Positions 60,301 through 64,000 of a stretch of DNA of 64,000 bases are shown piece by piece. Source of the stretch: Scatophagus argus (lineage: Eukaryota; Chordata; Actinopteri; Scatophagidae); the NCBI RefSeq assembly GCF_020382885.2, contig NC_058495.1:18954127-19018126 (forward strand), read 5' to 3'. The translations under genes were made by a program, and so were the position numbers. The number at the start of each line of letters is the position of its first letter. The stretch's first letter is position 1. Below the pieces are notes generated by a model. It was not told the origin of the DNA, did no database searches, and saw only the letters and a list, made by a program, of their open reading frames with translations.

Positions 60301-63269
60301 AGATATTTGTCTGTCAGAAAATACCCTTATTTTGTTTATTTCAGTATATATAATTTCGTAACGATTGCATTAACGATAGAAGACTGATGTAGCACAATAA
60401 AATGGTCAGTAATGATGGTGAACGTTAGTTTGTAAAGTTTAAAAATTTCTTGTATTTCTCAGTTGAAGGATGGATGGATGTGTGTGGAAGCCTCTGTGGT
60501 ATAGTCCGCACTTTTCAGTTACGAAGCCTTCTTCTGTTTATAGATTTATTATCCCTCGTTACAGTTTATGTTTCTCCTTAGCTGTTGCTTCACATTACTG
60601 GGATGCAGGTACTGGGGAGAACGACTGCTTCTCAGGGAAGGGTCACACTAACCAGGTGAGCAAGATGGTGACAGATGGCAGTGAGCTGGTGACATGCAGC
60701 ATGGATGATACACTGCGCTATACCAGCATCGGCAAGAAAGAGTACAGGTAGGGGCCAAGAGATTAACTCAGTGGGGACTTTAATGATGCTCTGATGCATT
60801 TTGTCTGGTAATGGTAATAGAAGTGAATCTGGGCAGTGCAGACATGTGGCAGTTTTGATATAATCTTTTGTTATGGCAGTTGGAAATGGATTTGTGCAAA
60901 ATCATTTAAGAAGTGTCACAAAATCTACTTAAACAGATTTGCAGTGGTGGTTCTGAACTACAGGGAAATTATCAAGCAGTTGTTGTATAAACATGTTTGT
61001 TTCTGTGTGCATAGAACATGGATATACAGTCTAATGATTAAATTATTGTGAGTCCAGTATTAGAATCCCTTATATTTTAGCCTGTTAAAATCTTAAATGT
61101 CGCTTCATACAAGATCACTTGGAGTTTTGTGACACTGGAATAGTTTTCTTTTACCAAAGGCTGGATTATTGGCTTCAGAATTCTATACTTTTTCCACATC
61201 TAAATGATGTAGTGCTTATTTAGGATATGATTAACCCCAACTGCTGGTTTTCAGTGCCTCTGATGTCGTGAAGATGGATTTCCAACCTAAAAGTGTGTCA
61301 GCAGCACCAGGAGGGCTGTCACTGGCTGTGTGCATTGGGCAGGTAACCTGTGAAAACATCTGAGCCATTTCCAAGGCCCTACATCATCCATGTCTGCAAA
61401 TGTGTCTCATTTTGTTGACAGCATTGTTTATCATCTTCTGATTTTTCTAGATTGTCTTGCTGAAGGATAAGAAGAAACTCTTCACCATGGACAATCTTGG
61501 CTATGAAGCAGAGGTTGGAGTCATCCACCCTGGAGGCACCACTGTTGCGGTGGGAGGAGCAGTAAGTGGACATCTAAAAACAGATTATCTTGGAAAATGC
61601 TGTTGAATTCAAGAGAGAAGTAGTACGGCATGTCTTGGTGTGCAGTTGCATAATGGAAACAAGGGTTACAAAGAACCAGTCTAAACAGTGTTCATAGCCA
61701 TTACATGAATGATTTTCAACATTTACTTCATAATGACTCATTAAAAAAACAAAAAAACTTTATTACAAGCTTAAGAAACCTCCACAGGATATGTTACAGC
61801 ACACTCCTCTTTACACCCTGGTGATGTCAGATGTGAGATTCATCCTTTCCTTTTTTTTTTCTCCTTTAGGATGGGAAAATTCATCTGTACTCCATTCAGG
61901 GCACCACTCTGAAGGACGAGGGTAAAACCATGGACGTAAAATCGCCGATCACAGACATGGCCTACTCTGATGATGGGGCCTATCTGGCTGTCATAGACGA
62001 GAAGAAAGCTGCCACAGTTTTTACTGTGGCTGACGGCTACTCGGTAAACATTTGTTAATCCCTGACGTTCTCTTTGTTGATTATTTGATACTTTTTTTGG
62101 GAACTAGACTTTTTTAGAATTGTTTCTCACCATTGTTTTTGTTTTTGTCTTTGTTTTTCCTCACCAGGTCAAAAATGAGTTCTATGGACATCATGCCAAA
62201 CCAGTGTCTTTGGCCTGGTCACCTGACAATGAGCACTTTGCAACTGGTGGGATGGACATGATGGTGTTTGTCTGGACCGTTAGTGATGCAGACGTCCGGA
62301 TTAAGATCCCAGGTAAGGTCATACAAGCGCACATGTGCATTCACACGTCTGGCTTGGATGCAGCTATGCACTGATGTACACAAAGTCCACTTTGCTACAA
62401 ATCAAAACATGTATGCCAGACACAAAAACAGTTTCTTCCCACAGGCTGTCTCCCTGATCTCCCTGTAATCCACCTGCCATTGTATGACCTATCTCACATG
62501 TACATATATATATTTATATCTTGTTTTTTCTTCTTGTAAATACTTTATTCTTCATTTTTTATTATTATTATTTGTTATTTTGTATGGTGCACAGGAGAGA
62601 GAAAAATCTGGAGTCAAATTCCTTGTGTGGTCACACGTACTTGGCAAATAAAGCTGATTCTCATTCAAAGGCTGCAGGACATTTTAAACTGAGTTCATTA
62701 TGCGTTTAGTGTATTTACCCCGAAGTTAAAAGTTGTGACCCTTAGGTTTTTGGTTCTGGTTGACTTGGCGACGGTGGTGGTCACTGGTGGTAACAGGAAG
62801 TGTGGTTTAATAGAACACCTAAGTCTCTTTGAGCACCTGCTTTGTTAATAATACACTAGAAGATATTTTTTCCAGTGCAGCCAAACAAACTGAAGTTTTA
62901 TTGAGTAAGATCTGATTTCATGCTGCTCATGCTGTTTCCCACACCACCGCAGGGCACGGTAAAGTGCTGAGGAGTTGCACTGTATCGCCTGCAGCTAGCA
63001 CCTCAGTGTGCCTGCTTCTTCTTGTTACATTACATCCTGAAATATTTAAAACCAATCCACTGCCAGAACACGCTGAAAATGACCACATGTTTGTATTTTA
63101 ACACTTTTGTCTGTGTTGAGACGTTTTTGTGACAAGGTCGTCTCGTGCTTTCATGTCTGCAGACACTCACCGGTTGCACCACGTTAGCGGCTTGGCCTGG
63201 ATAGATGAGCATACTCTCGTCACCGCCTCCCATGATGCCAGCATCAAGCAGTGGACTGTTACATACTGA
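54345..63269 (+). CDS. wdr1: WD repeat protein 1 / actin-interacting protein 1
   Basis: Fifteen exons on the plus strand: 54345-54360, 55729-55850, 56482-56572, 56672-56819, 57144-57324, 58241-58318, 58464-58544, 58848-59081, 59880-59967, 60594-60747, 61255-61342, 61451-61561, 61870-62043, 62168-62312 and 63163-63269. They give 605 residues, against about 606 in human. The protein is a tandem of WD40 repeats forming two seven-bladed propellers. Recognisable blades include [47 protein letters not shown] and [13 protein letters not shown] at the C-terminus. It binds actin filaments decorated with cofilin/ADF and speeds their disassembly in the cytoplasm. Intron 9 is not GT-AG: it starts ATATCCTTT and ends CAC, a U12-type AT-AC intron, and only this splice restores HINYWD in frame. 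Intron 14 carries a LINE 3' tail. No poly(A) hexamer is certain before the window ends. Confidence 0.97.
54447..54775. repeat. TTAGCTAGC / AACGTTAGC motif cluster in wdr1 intron 1
   Basis: The motifs gtagctcttagctagctagc, cagcgttagctggttgagct, aacgtcag and ggtaacgttagccc lie within about 330 bases. They are like the cluster at the zmat1 start. Confidence 0.55.
55450..55500. repeat. Short fragment of a dispersed repeat in wdr1 intron 1
   Basis: aaggtaaagctttattaatc followed by ccgcagtggggaaattct resembles the 3' end of a retroposon common in fish genomes (tttattaatcccnnnggggaaattc). Only this piece is recognisable. Confidence 0.45.
57939..57960. repeat. Poly-T homopolymer
   Basis: A run of about 22 T in wdr1 intron 5, far from either splice site. 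Confidence 0.85.
59968..60593 (+). other. wdr1: U12-type AT-AC intron of wdr1
   Basis: The donor ATATCCTTT matches the U12 consensus exactly. The 3' end gcttcac|ATTACTGG ends in AC. A branch-site-like TCTCCTTAGC lies just upstream, with its presumed adenosine at 60580, 13 bases before the exon; U12 branch sites typically lie 10-20 bases away. Joining 59967 to 60594 gives ATC AAT TAC TGG GAT (INYWD), the expected WD blade. Confidence 0.93.
62395..62669 (+). mobile_element. 3' end of a non-LTR retrotransposon (L2/CR1-like LINE) in wdr1 intron 14
   Basis: The stretch at about 62414-62467 can be read as a C-terminal reverse-transcriptase ORF remnant ([17 protein letters not shown], then stop). 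The end tgtatggtgcacaggagaga, cacacgtacttggcaaataa and agctgattctcattc matches the terminal part of a LINE abundant in fish. It is 5'-truncated and in the same orientation as wdr1. Confidence 0.7.
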
Positions 63270-64000
63270 GCTGCAAGCAGACGAACATCCACATCTCCAG
63301 GGACAAGGACTACTGTAGAAGTCAAACTTTCTTTTCTTTTTTTTTTTTTGTAAACTGTATTTTCACTGTCTGAGCGGTGTCTATGCTGTCTGTAAACATT
63401 TGAATTGTAAATGGTTATGGCTGGGAAAAGCTCCCGGGGGGGAATGATCCAAGATGTGTCTCTTCTGGTGTGAATAGCCTCAACTTACACACAGATGAAA
63501 TGAGAAGATTACAGTACAACCATGAATGCTTTTACATCTCTTTGAGCGTTACGGACCCAGAAAAATACAACATTCCATATGTAATAGCTTTCACTCTAAC
63601 TGAAATCCTTGTTTGTAGTTGGCCTCAATACATCCTAACTTAACAGGTGAACCAAAAGCGAGTTGTTGTTTTGTTTTGTTTTGTTTTTTTTTCAATCAAC
63701 AGAATCATGTTTGAAAGAAATGAAACCTTTTGGTTACATTCCTGAAATGAAATTAGAAGTAACTGGTTTTAACAGAAGTTGCCTGTTACTTTTCTTGCTT
63801 CTTTTTCAAGGTTTTAAGGGGATGGATGTATTTTTTGCTTTGTCATGGATTTCGTACTTTTTGTCAGAACTCTTCCTGTTGGGTTGAGGAGCAATAATAG
63901 GAAATGAATGAACAAAGTATGTCTACAATCAAGATGCTGTCTGTCCAGTTGAAGGTCCTGTGTTGTTGCTGTGTTTTTGTTTGGGCTCACTATGCTTGTC
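63270..64000 (+). other. wdr1: wdr1 3' UTR (continues to or beyond window end)
   Basis: The sequence follows the TGA stop with no other gene visible. It includes T-rich runs (about 63338-63349, 63682-63691). I see no canonical AATAAA, so the end of the transcript cannot be fixed; the open frame at 63663-63887 is AT-rich and unremarkable. Confidence 0.6.

Overview
The window is vertebrate nuclear DNA, almost certainly from a teleost, probably percomorph, fish. It holds multi-exon genes with short introns, a fish-type CD8 beta gene, a gnrh2 gene, and relics of transposon families common in teleosts. I assembled six protein-coding genes exon by exon. Every coding junction keeps the reading frame, and each protein ends at a stop at the length expected for its family. 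I found no bacterial or viral operon, no CRISPR array, no tRNA or rRNA gene, and no previously undescribed multi-gene system.

Layout from left to right. (1) cd8b, minus, coding 5979 to 2342: T-cell co-receptor beta chain in five exons. (2) zmat1-like gene, minus, 15403 to 9847: seven exons, four matrin/U1-type zinc fingers and a Ser/Arg-rich tail. (3) gnrh2, minus, 16486 to 15931: complete chicken-II GnRH precursor, plus a probable non-coding first exon ending at 17279. (4) ptpra, minus, 34441 to 23173: receptor tyrosine phosphatase alpha in 20 coding exons, with a long probable 3' UTR and a leader that probably reaches a CpG-rich promoter near 44.1-44.6 kb. (5) idh3b, minus, 51815 to about 45.8 kb: mitochondrial NAD-isocitrate dehydrogenase beta subunit with two alternative terminal exons. 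(6) wdr1, plus, 54345 to 63269: actin-interacting protein 1 in 15 exons. gnrh2, ptpra and idh3b also lie together on human 20p13, so that block is ancient. cd8b, zmat1 and wdr1 are elsewhere in human.

The genes are independently regulated and do not form a pathway. gnrh2 encodes a secreted neuropeptide, ptpra a Src-activating phosphatase, idh3b a TCA-cycle subunit, wdr1 an actin-disassembly factor and cd8b an immune receptor. The most notable points are in RNA processing. wdr1 intron 9 is an AT-AC, U12-type intron, zmat1 intron 4 has a GC donor, and idh3b has two alternative last exons, each with its own poly(A) signal. TG-repeat tracts sit directly against the splice acceptors of one idh3b terminal exon and of ptpra coding exon 6.

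Intergenic DNA and introns hold at least three internally deleted Tc1/mariner-type relics, a LINE 3' tail, four or so copies of an AT-rich dispersed repeat, and several microsatellites.
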